A stretch of DNA of 64,000 nucleotides, from contig LUJP01000071.1 of the NCBI GenBank assembly GCA_001689535.1, positions 1-64,000 on the forward strand. The letters are read 5' to 3'. A program made the position numbers and the translations under genes. The notes under the pieces were generated by a model. That model was not told the DNA's origin. It was given only the letters and a program-made list of their open reading frames with translations, and made no database searches. Below, in pieces: positions 35,283 to 45,142 of this stretch. The stretch comes from Bacteroidales bacterium M5 (GTDB lineage: Bacteria; Bacteroidota; Bacteroidia; Bacteroidales; Muribaculaceae). How positions within the stretch are numbered: position 1 is the stretch's first letter; every line of letters starts with the position of its first letter.

Positions 35283-35642
35283 ATGAATAAAAACGTAAAA
35301 AAGTCTCTGATTATATTACTCGCTTCCGCAGCCTCTCTTTTGTCTTTTGCTGAGAATCCGGACAGTAACTCATGTACACTTAAAGAAAAGAAGAATTATT
35401 CTGACAAAAAACGAATTCCTTCCATAAGATTCATTCAATGTGAGGCCATAAATGAAATGTTGTTGTTTGACACCAATTTCGATTATGTGTATATGGAAGT
35501 GGAGATTTCCGGGCCGGAATCACTTTCTGATATGCTCACTCCGCTACAACCGTACATAGAAGCACCCACTCTTACAGGCACATATACCATCCGCTGCACT
35601 ACCGATGGCGGAGCTGTATATGAGGGAACAATCACGCTTTAA
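35283..35642 (+). CDS. DUF3244-like secreted protein, second copy
   Basis: 119 residues from the ATG at 35283 with signal peptide (MNKNVKKSLIILLASAASLLSFA). The rest is a small beta-sandwich with the same layout as the 28154-28525 protein: MEVEISGPESL, LTGTYTIRCTTDGG, YEGTITL at the end. It follows an intact TPR-HTH gene and precedes two lipoproteins. The 35250 upstream start gives no signal peptide and lies within the -7 box region. Function unknown. Confidence 0.65.
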   Translation: MNKNVKKSLIILLASAASLLSFAENPDSNSCTLKEKKNYSDKKRIPSIRFIQCEAINEMLLFDTNFDYVYMEVEISGPESLSDMLTPLQPYIEAPTLTGTYTIRCTTDGGAVYEGTITL

Positions 35643-35661
35643 CCTTACAGACATATAAATC

Positions 35662-35695
35662 GGATTGCCTGCGGTTATTTTCCCGCAGGTAATCC
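35662..35695 (+). terminator. Hairpin between the DUF3244-like and lipoprotein genes
   Basis: 35662-35674 pairs with 35683-35695 over 13 positions with one G-T, around an 8-nt loop rich in T. It may terminate or attenuate transcription before the gene at 35736. Confidence 0.65.
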
Positions 35696-35735
35696 ACTTA
35701 ACATTTTTATTTACAATTTAAACCTTTCAACTACC

Positions 35736-37490
35736 ATGAAGAAACTATTTTTCTTAATTGGCATCGCCGCTACATTTGCGGCAGTATCCACCCTTACAGG
35801 ATGTACAGACGAAATCGTTCAACCACAGACCAAATCATCCGGCGGCGAACTGCTTTCGCGCGGAGTCTATGACTATCCTGCCGTAGAATGGGACAATGTC
35901 GACGGAATCGCTGTGACATGCCAAGCCGTGCCCAACCAAAAATCACTCCCTATCCCCTGGGAAGGAGGCGGAAGCAGACTGGGGGTCCCTACTTCGTGGA
36001 CTGATGACAATCTGAGGGCCACAGATCCAAAATCACGTGCCTATTCCCGCGAAAACGGCTGGCAAATGGTTTTTCATAATCTTTCGGACTCAAAGGAACA
36101 TAGGAAGTTTTTCGGACTCTATAACAAATTCACCGGAGTGCTACGGTTATTTTTTTATGAAATGACCGCCGGCACTTCACTCGGGTCATCCACGGCATTT
36201 TCCGGCATGACAATTTCGGGAAGCACTTCTCTGCTCAATTTCATCGGGCCTTACGGACTGCCTATCAGTGTCGCTAAAAGCAACCCTCTTATGGTGTCAA
36301 GTCCTGAAAGCACCATTTCCTCAACGGGAACGTCAAGTAATATTGGTTATGCACCGAACAACTGGTATGGAATGGAAATTGAAATGGCCTATGACCCCAA
36401 TGTGACATCAACAAATAGAATATGCACCAGACTCTGGGGACAGAATGAGTATTCAATAAATTTATCCGGAAGTGCAAACGGCTCCATAACAGGAAGCATG
36501 CAAACGGTATATTCCAATATCCCGAATCTTAACAGCTTTACCCTGAGCATTGATGCCTCGAACAATCAGAGCACCACAATAAACACCAATGACACCAACG
36601 CGAATACCGTATTGAAGAACAAAGGCGGCAATTTCATAAACAAGTTGTGGAATAATATAAAATCCGGGATTCCGGATCTTGCATCAAAGGGACTGTCGGC
36701 AGGATTTGACGCTCTGTTCAAAGGGGGAACCTCACTCATAACAAAAGGTCTGTCGAAAATATTAGGCGGGATTTCAGGTAGAAAGACATCATCACCAATG
36801 ACATCGACAAGCAAAATCGACCTTGGTCTGACATCGACCGTGACAATGAACGGAACCGCGACCGCCAATGTGGTGGGATTCGGCATGATAGGAGATTTCG
36901 CTCTGCCACAATACAACAACAGCACCACCCTCTACACCGGCAAACTCGGCGTATGGAACCTGCAGGATTATCCGAATGTGACTGTAGACCTTCTTATGAC
37001 CTCAATGTATTACCCGAAGGAACTCGTGCCTAACCCCACAAGACCCGTGGCATGCTATCCTACATACAGCTATACACTTTCAGGCGCCACCGTGGTAGTG
37101 AATCCGGAACTGCTCACCGGCTATAAAATCGAGAATCAGTCGCAGCAGCTGGTATACACTGCAAATGCGGGAATCGGCCTCGGTACCACAGCATCGGGAA
37201 GCGAATACGGTCTCTGCGGAACCACAGAATACTACCGTCCCGGCGGAGCTTTGAAAGTTACCGGTGAGATTATGGATGTTTTCGGCGGAAATTTCAATCC
37301 TCAGACATCTTATGCCAGATACTGGAACGGCTACGACAAACCCGTGGCAGGACAAGGCGTAATGTGTCATGTGTATTTTGAGCTTGTCTCCAAGACTGAT
37401 TCAAATGAGCGATATGCATATTCCAAGTATTTCCCCTGCAAGGCTGTGAAAGGAACATTCAGCCACCGCGAGGAAACCATCACCCAGTAA
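35736..37490 (+). CDS. Unknown large lipoprotein with a Gly-rich amphipathic stretch
   Basis: 584 residues. Signal peptide with lipobox STLTGC, so a lipid-anchored envelope protein. The first 240 residues are beta-rich. Residues about 305-350 hold an unusual Gly/Leu/Lys amphipathic run (NNIKSGIPDLASKGL ... LGGISG) that resembles membrane-active helices. Beta-rich, Ser/Thr/Asn-rich sequence follows. No known domain recognised. The context with the TPR-HTH and DUF3244-like genes suggests it belongs to the same regulated module. A membrane-active or surface role is speculation. Confidence 0.7.
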   Translation: MKKLFFLIGIAATFAAVSTLTGCTDEIVQPQTKSSGGELLSRGVYDYPAVEWDNVDGIAVTCQAVPNQKSLPIPWEGGGSRLGVPTSWTDDNLRATDPKSRAYSRENGWQMVFHNLSDSKEHRKFFGLYNKFTGVLRLFFYEMTAGTSLGSSTAFSGMTISGSTSLLNFIGPYGLPISVAKSNPLMVSSPESTISSTGTSSNIGYAPNNWYGMEIEMAYDPNVTSTNRICTRLWGQNEYSINLSGSANGSITGSMQTVYSNIPNLNSFTLSIDASNNQSTTINTNDTNANTVLKNKGGNFINKLWNNIKSGIPDLASKGLSAGFDALFKGGTSLITKGLSKILGGISGRKTSSPMTSTSKIDLGLTSTVTMNGTATANVVGFGMIGDFALPQYNNSTTLYTGKLGVWNLQDYPNVTVDLLMTSMYYPKELVPNPTRPVACYPTYSYTLSGATVVVNPELLTGYKIENQSQQLVYTANAGIGLGTTASGSEYGLCGTTEYYRPGGALKVTGEIMDVFGGNFNPQTSYARYWNGYDKPVAGQGVMCHVYFELVSKTDSNERYAYSKYFPCKAVKGTFSHREETITQ

Positions 37491-37911
37491 TAACAGCAAG
37501 ACCGGTAACTGTGGAAGATTTGTCGGCATATATATGTACGGGAACTGCTCTGATACCGGATCGGAGCCTCGGAGAGCGCGATGCCGCAATGCGCGACAGC
37601 ATGGGCACCCAGGCTCACGCAACAGGCGAGGCGCGCATGCTCCGCAGCTTGCCTCGCACACGGTGGCTGGCATGCCTGTCCGGCAGCTCACGCAACCTGT
37701 TATACAGAAACCGCACCTCCGGTGCTCCCCCACGCCGCGACATCCGATAAAGAAGACTGCACCTCCATTTTGTTAAATAACATTAAAAACAAAGACTCCC
37801 ATGCAGTATTTTCACTGTTTTCCTCTCTTTATAACAGACACCATAACAAACGCCATAAACAAACTAACTAAACACATAAACCAATTTGTTTCACTACTCA
37901 ATTTTTCTTCC
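37491..37911. other. 421-bp intergenic region with a GC-rich block
   Basis: No convincing gene. Bases about 37550-37745 are markedly GC-rich between AT-rich flanks and contain an inverted repeat (37626-37632 with 37651-37657). A frame on either strand gives Cys/Arg-rich, low-similarity translations typical of non-coding GC-rich DNA. Confidence 0.5.
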
Positions 37912-39000
37912 ATGAAAAAGTACATTTTCCCACTGCTCGCCCTTTTGGCGATGCCCTTAGTGTTCACAGCATGCAGTGATGATGATGACAATGCCCCTCG
38001 CCTTCCGCAACCTATAGAGACGGGCGAGATTCCGGCCAAAAACGTATTTATTTTTGTCGACGGGAAATATATAGCCCATGGTTCGGGCGAGAAAACACAA
38101 ATCGAAGGCAAATTCAATCCCGCGACTCTCACACAGAACACGGTTAAATTCAGCTGCTCTTCTCTTTTCCTCACTGATCTTGGCAGCAACGGTTTATTTA
38201 CCTCAGTTCCGGTCTTTGATTTGAATTTAAGGAAAGACAACAACGAAATCTTTATGGCCGGAGAATACTCCGACAGTCATTATAAATACAATGTGACGGG
38301 TGAAATCAAACTCAACGGTCGGGGCGAAAACGAGTGGTTTATCAGAGTGAACCGTCAACTTATTCCCGCCGATACACCAATCACCGGCAAAACCTACGAA
38401 ATCGAATTCAATTCCGACGACATCTATCCGAATATTACCCTGGTCAACGGTACAGAAGACCTGGGCGGGATGTGCACCGACTTTTTCAGCGGAATGGTAG
38501 ACGTTCTCAAAGAGAATTCGGGATACTCGGGAGCAAAAATCCATTTCACGGACCAGTGGACCTACGACCTGTGGTTCAAAAATTCCGAGACCGGCGAATA
38601 TGAAAAAGACGAGTCTTCCCACAGATATTTCTGCGGTCTCAACGGCGTAGCGTTTGTCGACGAACCAGCATTCAAGGAAGCGCAGTCTAAGTTTTTCAAT
38701 CTGGAAAAAATGGACATCGCCGCGGAAGCATTGAAGTCCAATTTCGCACAGCAGGAGGTATCCGTTGACATGAGCGACCCCTCAAAAAAGGAATTAGTCA
38801 CAGTATTTTCGCATCGTATCAATGATGATAATGAGTTTGTGCTGTCCTACAATCAGTACATCCTGTCTTTCCTTTCCAACTGGCCCACTCCTGATCCGCT
38901 GACCACACTTGCGGAAAAGAATTTCGCGTTGATACAGAGCGAGAGCAAGACAGCGATGCTCGTTTATTCGCCTATCGCAGTTTTCCATCCGGCAGACTGA
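37912..39000 (+). CDS. Lipoprotein of unknown function
   Basis: 362 residues from the ATG at 37912. Signal peptide with lipobox MPLVFTACSDDDD; the Asp-rich stretch after the Cys resembles the charged surface-export signals of Bacteroidetes lipoproteins. The body is beta-rich with repeated FSCSSLFL / VFIFVDGKYIAHG / IEFNSDDIYPNIT patterns, resembling DUF4840-type two-domain lipoproteins, though this match is uncertain. An upstream in-frame ATG (37801) adds 37 residues without a signal peptide and is rejected. It ends near a strong terminator. Confidence 0.75.
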   Translation: MKKYIFPLLALLAMPLVFTACSDDDDNAPRLPQPIETGEIPAKNVFIFVDGKYIAHGSGEKTQIEGKFNPATLTQNTVKFSCSSLFLTDLGSNGLFTSVPVFDLNLRKDNNEIFMAGEYSDSHYKYNVTGEIKLNGRGENEWFIRVNRQLIPADTPITGKTYEIEFNSDDIYPNITLVNGTEDLGGMCTDFFSGMVDVLKENSGYSGAKIHFTDQWTYDLWFKNSETGEYEKDESSHRYFCGLNGVAFVDEPAFKEAQSKFFNLEKMDIAAEALKSNFAQQEVSVDMSDPSKKELVTVFSHRINDDNEFVLSYNQYILSFLSNWPTPDPLTTLAEKNFALIQSESKTAMLVYSPIAVFHPAD

Positions 39001-39039
39001 CACCGGAATAGTAAAAACGTGTATCATACCCCAACGCCA

Positions 39040-39094
39040 CGCGGGCGGGTGGGCCGGAAGCAGTGAGCCGGGCCATCCGCCCGCGCCGTTTTTT
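39040..39094 (+). terminator. Intrinsic terminator after the lipoprotein gene
   Basis: An 18-nt stem arm (39040-39057) pairs with 39068-39085 with two weak positions, followed by six T residues (39089-39094). Also lies before the convergent HypE-like stop. Confidence 0.85.
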
Positions 39095-39117
39095 CCCGAA
39101 CCAGGGACACATCCCGG

Positions 39118-39978
39118 CTATCGGGCCACCACGCGAGCTATTACGGCGGCGCGGGCGCCGTGGGCGCTGCGACGGATGGCGGCCAAGGCCGCTTGCTCGA
39201 ACTGGGGCGACACCACCGTGAGCATGGCGCCGGTTGTGGGAAGGGTGAGGGGGTCGAGGCCGGAGAGGGCACACACTGCGGCAACGTCGGCCGACGGAGC
39301 GGCGGCTTCCGGATCTATCTCCACGCGCCACGGCGTGTCGGCGGTCATGGCGTCGAGTTCGGCCTGCACGCCACCCTCGGGATAGGCAATGAGCCGTATG
39401 CCGTAGTCCTCGCGCAGCAGGGCGTGCACAAGGTCGTTGAGGGGCGCCGTATCATCCGTCACCTGCAGCTCCTTCAGTCCCTTTCGGGCGGCAAAAAGCG
39501 CAGCGCCGTGCGCACCTGCCGGAGCGGAGAGAATCACGGCGTCGCCGGGGCGAAGGCTGTCACGGTAATAATCCACATCGGGCGGCATCTGCCCTATGGC
39601 AAACACCGATACCTCCACACCGTAGGGCGAGCAGCCGCGGTCAACGAACTCGGTGGAGCATCCCAGCCATTCCGTCTCGGCGTCGACGGCCGCGCGCTCC
39701 ATTGCCTCGGCCAGCGCGCGCAGCGCCGCCGAAGGAGTGTCTATGTCGATGGTAAACGTAGCGGAGATATAGCGCGGAGTGGCACCCGTGGCAAGCAGGC
39801 GGTTGGCGCCCACGCTCACGGCGAGTGTGCCGAGGCTGCATCCGCCCGTCACGAGGGGATTGCGCGGAAACACCACCGTGGCGGTGGCGATAGAGCGGTG
39901 CATGTCGGGGTCAACGCTCACCCGCGGACACCGCAGGCTGAAAAGCGGAGGAAGAGCGGTTTTGATTTCAGATGTCAT
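39118..39978 (-). CDS. HypE/PurM-like (AIR synthase-related) protein
   Basis: 286 residues of the AIR synthase superfamily, most like the hydrogenase-maturation protein HypE: TGGCSLGTLAVSVGANRLLATGATPRYISA resembles the HypE/PurM core in sequence, as does PGDAVILSAPAGAHGAALFA and the C-terminal LPTTGAMLTVV. Unlike true HypE it lacks the C-terminal Cys motif (PRxC) that carries the carbamoyl/cyano group; it ends ARVVAR. No other hyp or hydrogenase gene is nearby. It sits 85 bp after trmD on the same strand. Probably a nucleotide-binding PurM-fold enzyme of unknown substrate. Confidence 0.65.
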   Translation of the reverse strand: MTSEIKTALPPLFSLRCPRVSVDPDMHRSIATATVVFPRNPLVTGGCSLGTLAVSVGANRLLATGATPRYISATFTIDIDTPSAALRALAEAMERAAVDAETEWLGCSTEFVDRGCSPYGVEVSVFAIGQMPPDVDYYRDSLRPGDAVILSAPAGAHGAALFAARKGLKELQVTDDTAPLNDLVHALLREDYGIRLIAYPEGGVQAELDAMTADTPWRVEIDPEAAAPSADVAAVCALSGLDPLTLPTTGAMLTVVSPQFEQAALAAIRRSAHGARAAVIARVVAR

Positions 39979-40063
39979 GGCTGAAGGGGCACCGGCCGGA
40001 ATATGGCCGTGCTATATTTCAACGCCGGACACTGGGTCCGGGTTCACTTGCAGCCTGAAGTAA

Positions 40064-40744
40064 TCACTGGTTTTCAAGCAGGTCGGGGCGCAGACGGCGC
40101 GTTCGCTCCAGAGCCTGCTCGTAGCGCCATTCGGCTATACGCGCCTCGTGGCCCGACAGCAGAATATCGGGCACGCGCCACCCCTTGTATTCGGCCGGAC
40201 GGCTGTAGACGGGCGGAGCCAGCAGATTGTCCTGAAACGAGTCGCTGAGGGCGCTCTGCTCGTCGCCTATAGCGCCAGGAAGCAGGCGCACGATAGCGTC
40301 GGTGATGCACGCCGCCGGAAGCTCTCCGCCGGTGAGCACATAGTCGCCTATGGAAATCTCGCGCGTAATCAGATGCTCGCGTATGCGGTAGTCTATGCCC
40401 TTGTAGTGGCCGCAGAGAATTATGATGTTCTGCAGCAGCGAGAGGCTGTTGGCCATGCCCTGGTTGAACGTCTCGCCGTCGGGCGAGGTGAAAATCACCT
40501 CGTCGTAGTCGCGCTCGGCCTTAAGTGCCGAGATAGCGCGGTCAATCGGCTCTATCTGCATCACCATGCCGGCTTCGCCGCCGAAGGGATAGTCGTCGAC
40601 CTTTCGGTGCTTGTTGGTGGTATAGTCGCGGAGATTGTGCACGTGAATCTCCACAAGGCCCTTGTCGCGGGCGCGTTTTATTATGGAACAGTTCAGGGGC
40701 GACTCGAGCATCTCGGGAAGCACCGTAAGCAGGTCAATTCTCAT
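40064..40744 (-). CDS. trmD: tRNA (guanine37-N1)-methyltransferase
   Basis: SPOUT enzyme methylating G37 of tRNAs that read CNN codons, preventing frameshifting. The 226 residues show the classic trefoil-knot sequence [14 protein letters not shown] (about 112-125) with the [10 protein letters not shown] motif (about 135-145) and the [14 protein letters not shown] region near 51. Length and start normal. Its ATG overlaps the WYL regulator stop by 11 bp. Confidence 0.97.
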   Translation of the reverse strand: MRIDLLTVLPEMLESPLNCSIIKRARDKGLVEIHVHNLRDYTTNKHRKVDDYPFGGEAGMVMQIEPIDRAISALKAERDYDEVIFTSPDGETFNQGMANSLSLLQNIIILCGHYKGIDYRIREHLITREISIGDYVLTGGELPAACITDAIVRLLPGAIGDEQSALSDSFQDNLLAPPVYSRPAEYKGWRVPDILLSGHEARIAEWRYEQALERTRRLRPDLLENQ

Positions 40745-41657
40745 GATGGGAGGGTTCGGTTGATTCGTAGTTTGACAGGGATTCGCGCAGGCTCTGCGTC
40801 ATCATGGCGCGGAGCTCCGGAGGCGAGAGCACGGTGATATTCGGCCCGTAGCTCAGCAGCTCGGCCACGAGGTCGGGCGTAAGGCGCAGCGTGAAACTGA
40901 ATATGGAATACGTGTCGCTCACCATCTCGCTCTGCGAGGGATGCAGCGGCAGCGCGCGGAAATACTTGGCCTGGCGCAGGTCGGTGCGTATCACCACTCG
41001 TTTTGGTTCGCCCTGGCTGAACACTATGCCGAAGGAATAGCGGAAATACTCGTCGGGGTCGAAATCCGTGGCGGGGGTGAAAGTGCGGTCGGTCAGCACG
41101 AGGTCGGTCATGCGGTCGAGCGCATAGGTCTTGATGGTACCTTCAGCCACATTGCGGCCGGTCACATACCAGCGCAGCTTGAAAATCTTCAGGAAGTAAG
41201 GCTCGAGCGTCACCTTCTTCGGCGCGCCGGTGCGCGAAAACGGGCTGTAGCCGAACGTGATGGTGGCCTTCTCCTTCAGCGCCGAGATGAGAGGCGACAG
41301 AAACTGGCGCGCCGAGGGCACCTCCTCCAGAAACACGAGGTCGGCCACCTGGCGCGCATCGGCCAGGGCATTGCTCATCGACGCCGTGTTGAGCATCCAG
41401 TCGGTCACACTCCCGGCGCGGGAATCGTCGGCCTCTGAAACCGAATACTCATACGTCACCGGATTGCACTCTATGTTTATGCCGAAGAGCTCCTCGATGG
41501 CATTGCGGTAATTGTAGAACGTGCGGCGCGGCATCGGGCGCCCCTCGCTGTAGGGCGATAGCTGCCACAGCCGGCTCAGCTCCTGACGCGTGATCGAGCC
41601 GTGACGGCGGATTGTGTCCACAATCCAGATATATCGGTTGAGCAGATTCTTTGACAT
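40734..41657 (-). CDS. WYL-domain transcriptional regulator
   Basis: 307 residues from the ATG at 41657. N-terminal winged-HTH (about 1-60), then a WYL domain with [19 protein letters not shown] (about 180-198), and a C-terminal extension with [20 protein letters not shown] proteins sense ligands, often nucleic acids or nucleotides, and regulate stress or defence genes; the target here is unknown. A longer frame begins at 41792 with no HTH match in its first 45 residues and is rejected. It precedes trmD with an 11-bp overlap. Confidence 0.88.
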   Translation of the reverse strand: MSKNLLNRYIWIVDTIRRHGSITRQELSRLWQLSPYSEGRPMPRRTFYNYRNAIEELFGINIECNPVTYEYSVSEADDSRAGSVTDWMLNTASMSNALADARQVADLVFLEEVPSARQFLSPLISALKEKATITFGYSPFSRTGAPKKVTLEPYFLKIFKLRWYVTGRNVAEGTIKTYALDRMTDLVLTDRTFTPATDFDPDEYFRYSFGIVFSQGEPKRVVIRTDLRQAKYFRALPLHPSQSEMVSDTYSIFSFTLRLTPDLVAELLSYGPNITVLSPPELRAMMTQSLRESLSNYESTEPSHHEN

Positions 41658-41724
41658 AAAAGCGGAGCCACCCCAAAACCGGCAGCTCCACAAAGATACG
41701 AAGAAGTCGGATGCAAAAGCAAAT

Positions 41725-44070
41725 TTATTTGATTTTACCGTCGTCTTCCACACCCCACTCCCTGTTTGGCCTGTTGCCGAGTACAAGTTCAAGCTCGCCG
41801 CCGGCCATGATGTCGCGATAGTCGATATGGCATTTGGTATAATCCTTGCCGTTCAGGCGTGCTGACTGGATATAGGCATTCTCTGGAGAATTCTGCAGGG
41901 CCGTGATGGTGAATGTCTTCCCGTCGGGCAAGCTGAGCACGGCGCGGTCAAATACCGGCGATGTGATTTCAAAACGGGTCTCGCCGGGACATACGGGATG
42001 AATGCCGATAGCCGACAGTACGTACCACGCCGACATCTGCCCCACGTCCTCATTGCCTGTAAGACCTGCCACCTTGTTCTTGTAGGCATTCGCACAGATG
42101 AAACGCGTCCATTTTTGCGTCTTCCAGGGCTGTCCGAGACGATTGTAGAGGTACGGGATATGGTGCACCGGCTCATTGGCATGGTTATAATAGTCGTTCC
42201 AGAGGAAATGCGACGGCGTATTGGCAAACATCGTGTCAAGATCGGCAAGCACCGCCTCGCGGCCGCCCATCAGTTCGGCCATGCCATCGATATCATGCGG
42301 CACGAACCATCCCTGCTGATAGGGATTGGACTCGGCGCAACCATAACTCTGCTGCAGGCGCCCTGCCTCGGGCCACGGATAGAAGCTGCCGTCCTCCTGT
42401 CGCGGACGGAAACTTTTCACCTCGGGATCATAGATATTCCGGTAGGAGGAAGAACGGCGCAGATAGGTGTCGCGGTCAACTTTGTGGCCCAGCCAGCCGG
42501 CCAGCTGCGCCATACACCACTCGGTATAGGCGTGCTCGAGGGTCCGCGATATGCCTTCGCCCCCGGGAGTAAATCCGCGTTCGCCGTTGCCGAACTTCTC
42601 GCTGGTGTTTACGGCATAGCGGTAGGCCTTCTCCACGTCATAATTCCGGATTCCCTTGGCATAGCAGTCGGCCAGAACCGATATGGCAGGATTGCCCAGC
42701 ATACAGCCGCTGTTGGCGTTCAGGAACTCCCAGCGTTCAAGATATTCGCTTCCGTTCTCTTCCGCCATAGTTATCAGTGAGTTCAGCATATCGCTCACCA
42801 CATCAGGCCGGATGATGGTGAGCAACGGCATCTCGCTGCGGAACACATCCCATCCGCTGAAGATAGTGCGTTTATGAAAGAGATTGGTCTGGTGCGCCTT
42901 ATAATCGCCACCCACATATTTTCCGTCAACATCAGTGTACATGCGCGGGTCGAGCATCGTATGGTAAAGGGCGGTGTAAAATACGGTTCTCGTATCGTCG
43001 TCGCCACCTTCCACCTGTATTTTCGCCAAAGTATTGTCCCAGCGTTTGCGGCTGTCGGCCAGAATGCGATCGAAATCCCAGCCTTCTATCTCGGCTTTCA
43101 GATTCTTCTCCGCACCATCCTCGCTCACAAACGAGATTCCGGCCTTCATCATCACCGCTTCACCCTCTTTCGTGTCAAATTCGGTAAAGAAACCCAGATG
43201 CTTGCCTTCGTACTCCTTTATTCCGGTCAACACCTGCGCGCCAGCCGTCATCCGCTGGAATTCCTCGCTTTCGATATCCTGCCGCTTGCGGCTCTGCCCG
43301 TCGGGCACCGGAACCGTCCACACGCCATATCTGGAAAGCGGCTTCGAGAACTGTGCATAGAAATAGACGGTATAGAGGCCCTTGCCGTCACCGTTTCCCC
43401 AGCCGCCTCCTTCGGGCGTACATTCCATGCGTCCGGCTATGGTATGGTCATTGACCACACGCACCTTCTGCCAGGTCGAGGTGCCTCCCACGCGGCGTGC
43501 CAGGTCTATCTGGATACGTGATTCCTTGCTTTCGGGGTAGGTGAACCGCAGCATGCCGCTATGGGGAGCGGCTGTCGCCTCGGCCTTCACACCGTAGTCG
43601 CTCAGATACACCGAGTAATACCCTGCCCGGGCCTCCTCCGACTGCTTGTCGTAACGCGAGCGGTATCCCGCATCCGGATTCGCCTCCTTGCCCGAGGCCG
43701 TATGCAAAGGCCCAACGGTAGGCATCACCAGGAAATTACCCAGATCGCCATACCATCCCACACCGCTCATCTGTGTGAAGGCAAACCCTTCCATTGTGGT
43801 ATGCTCGTGGCTGTAACCCGACCCGTTGTCGCCGCCGGTTATGGTGTTCGGACTGAGCTGCACCATTCCGAAAGGTGTGGTCGATCCGGGGATGGTCTTG
43901 CCGAGGCCATGATAAGCCCCGGCCTCACTGATACTGGTGCTGGCCCCGATAAAGGGATTCACATAGTCCGACAGCCGCTTTCCGTCGGAAGCCGACTGCT
44001 GCCCAACGGCCAGAACAGAGCCTGCCATTGCCATCATCCCCGCACATAAAGATATAGTAATGAATCTCAT
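41725..44070 (-). CDS. GH92 alpha-1,2-mannosidase
   Basis: 781 residues from the ATG at 44070 with signal peptide (MRFITISLCAGMMAMAGSVLA). GH92 exo-acting calcium-dependent alpha-mannosidase used on N-glycans or yeast mannan. Family features: DYVNPFIGAS near the N-terminus, GSTTPFGMVQLSP, GYSHEHTTMEGF, SGWDVFRSEMPL, then GNEDVGQMSAWYVLSAIG and the terminal NGKDY motif. The frame from 44076 would start at a TTG. Divergent from the AraC regulator, which likely controls it. A TATCTTTG -7-like box (minus strand, 44101-44108) lies upstream. Confidence 0.95.
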   Translation of the reverse strand: MRFITISLCAGMMAMAGSVLAVGQQSASDGKRLSDYVNPFIGASTSISEAGAYHGLGKTIPGSTTPFGMVQLSPNTITGGDNGSGYSHEHTTMEGFAFTQMSGVGWYGDLGNFLVMPTVGPLHTASGKEANPDAGYRSRYDKQSEEARAGYYSVYLSDYGVKAEATAAPHSGMLRFTYPESKESRIQIDLARRVGGTSTWQKVRVVNDHTIAGRMECTPEGGGWGNGDGKGLYTVYFYAQFSKPLSRYGVWTVPVPDGQSRKRQDIESEEFQRMTAGAQVLTGIKEYEGKHLGFFTEFDTKEGEAVMMKAGISFVSEDGAEKNLKAEIEGWDFDRILADSRKRWDNTLAKIQVEGGDDDTRTVFYTALYHTMLDPRMYTDVDGKYVGGDYKAHQTNLFHKRTIFSGWDVFRSEMPLLTIIRPDVVSDMLNSLITMAEENGSEYLERWEFLNANSGCMLGNPAISVLADCYAKGIRNYDVEKAYRYAVNTSEKFGNGERGFTPGGEGISRTLEHAYTEWCMAQLAGWLGHKVDRDTYLRRSSSYRNIYDPEVKSFRPRQEDGSFYPWPEAGRLQQSYGCAESNPYQQGWFVPHDIDGMAELMGGREAVLADLDTMFANTPSHFLWNDYYNHANEPVHHIPYLYNRLGQPWKTQKWTRFICANAYKNKVAGLTGNEDVGQMSAWYVLSAIGIHPVCPGETRFEITSPVFDRAVLSLPDGKTFTITALQNSPENAYIQSARLNGKDYTKCHIDYRDIMAGGELELVLGNRPNREWGVEDDGKIK

Positions 44071-44150
44071 AAACAACTTCTTTTTTCTGATTTTAGCTTA
44101 CAAAGATAATTATAGCTGGCAGTTCCTGAGATTAAATTTACGGGCTGAAC

Positions 44151-44181
44151 TTTGCAAAAACCGATATGTTGATTATTTTTG
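44151..44181 (+). promoter_or_regulatory. Promoter of the AraC-family gene
   Basis: TTTG (44151-44154) and TATTTTTG (44174-44181) are separated by 19 bp, a full consensus, 20 bp before the ATG at 44202. Confidence 0.75.
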
Positions 44182-44201
44182 CCGGGAAGTAACCGATTGC
44201 C

Positions 44202-45068
44202 ATGAAATACGCTGATTACAAAAATACTCTGAATCTGCAGATGATTTATGCCGGCTATTCCAGAGTCGGCACGGAATGGTGCTACAAGAATGTGGTGAGC
44301 CCTTTCACAAGGCTGTTTCTCATAAACGAGGGATCGGCTTCAGTCTACATGAACCAAAAAGAGTATAAGCTGAAGGAAGGCGACATGTTCATAATCCCCA
44401 AATATACTTTTCATGAGTATGAATGCCGCGAATCGATGGGACATTACTATATCTGTTTTATCGATCAGCTCATAGGTGGCCGTAATCTGTTTGAATACGC
44501 GAATATCGACTATTGCCCGAAGGCCTCGGAGCTGGACGAATATCTGATGAAGCGGTATCTGGAGCTGAACCCGGGGTGCCGACTCACCGACCCCGATCCG
44601 CTGATCTACGACAACCGGCCTGAACTGTTTACCATCAACCGCGAAAAACCTACCGGGGAGTTCAACAAGGATATTGAAAGCTCCGGAATACTGCTCATGC
44701 TGTTCTCACGCTTTCTCAGAGAAGGCACGCGCCCGTTCTCCAACCTGAGCCACAGGATGATACAGGTGCTCAACTATATCCACAACCACCTGGAGAATCG
44801 GATAACAGTGGCTGAACTGGCCGATATAATGTGCGTGACACCCGACCATTTTTCCCGCATATTCAAACAGGTGAACGGGATGACCCCTAACAGATACATA
44901 CAGCGAAAACGTGTGGAACGGGCGCAGACGCTCATGTTTTCATCAAACCTCGATCTTGCCGGCATAGCATGCAAAGTAGGCATCCCCAACCAGTCGCAGT
45001 TCTCCAAGCTTTTCCACCGCCACACCGGCATATCCCCGCGCCTCTATATGCAGAACCGGCATGCCTGA
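44202..45068 (+). CDS. AraC-family regulator (cupin + HTH)
   Basis: 288 residues. An N-terminal cupin-like sensor domain (about 1-150; LKEGDMFIIPKYTFHEY resembles the sugar-sensing AraC arm) precedes two HTH motifs (about 190-285: VAELADIMCVTPDHFSRIFKQVNGMTPNRY and IACKVGIPNQSQFSKLFHRHTGISP, both standard AraC signatures). Predicted activator of the divergent GH92 gene in response to a sugar. It ends before a terminator hairpin at 45089-45122. Confidence 0.9.
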   Translation: MKYADYKNTLNLQMIYAGYSRVGTEWCYKNVVSPFTRLFLINEGSASVYMNQKEYKLKEGDMFIIPKYTFHEYECRESMGHYYICFIDQLIGGRNLFEYANIDYCPKASELDEYLMKRYLELNPGCRLTDPDPLIYDNRPELFTINREKPTGEFNKDIESSGILLMLFSRFLREGTRPFSNLSHRMIQVLNYIHNHLENRITVAELADIMCVTPDHFSRIFKQVNGMTPNRYIQRKRVERAQTLMFSSNLDLAGIACKVGIPNQSQFSKLFHRHTGISPRLYMQNRHA

Positions 45069-45088
45069 ACCACGCCGGCATACACAAA

Positions 45089-45122
45089 GGCGGGTGTCGC
45101 AAAACTCAAGGCAACACCCGCC
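45089..45122. terminator. Terminator hairpin between the AraC and export genes
   Basis: A 9-bp stem (45089-45097 with 45114-45122) separates the AraC stop from the convergent end of the permease gene. Confidence 0.65.
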
Positions 45123-45142
45123 GAAAATAAGAAATCTATGTA

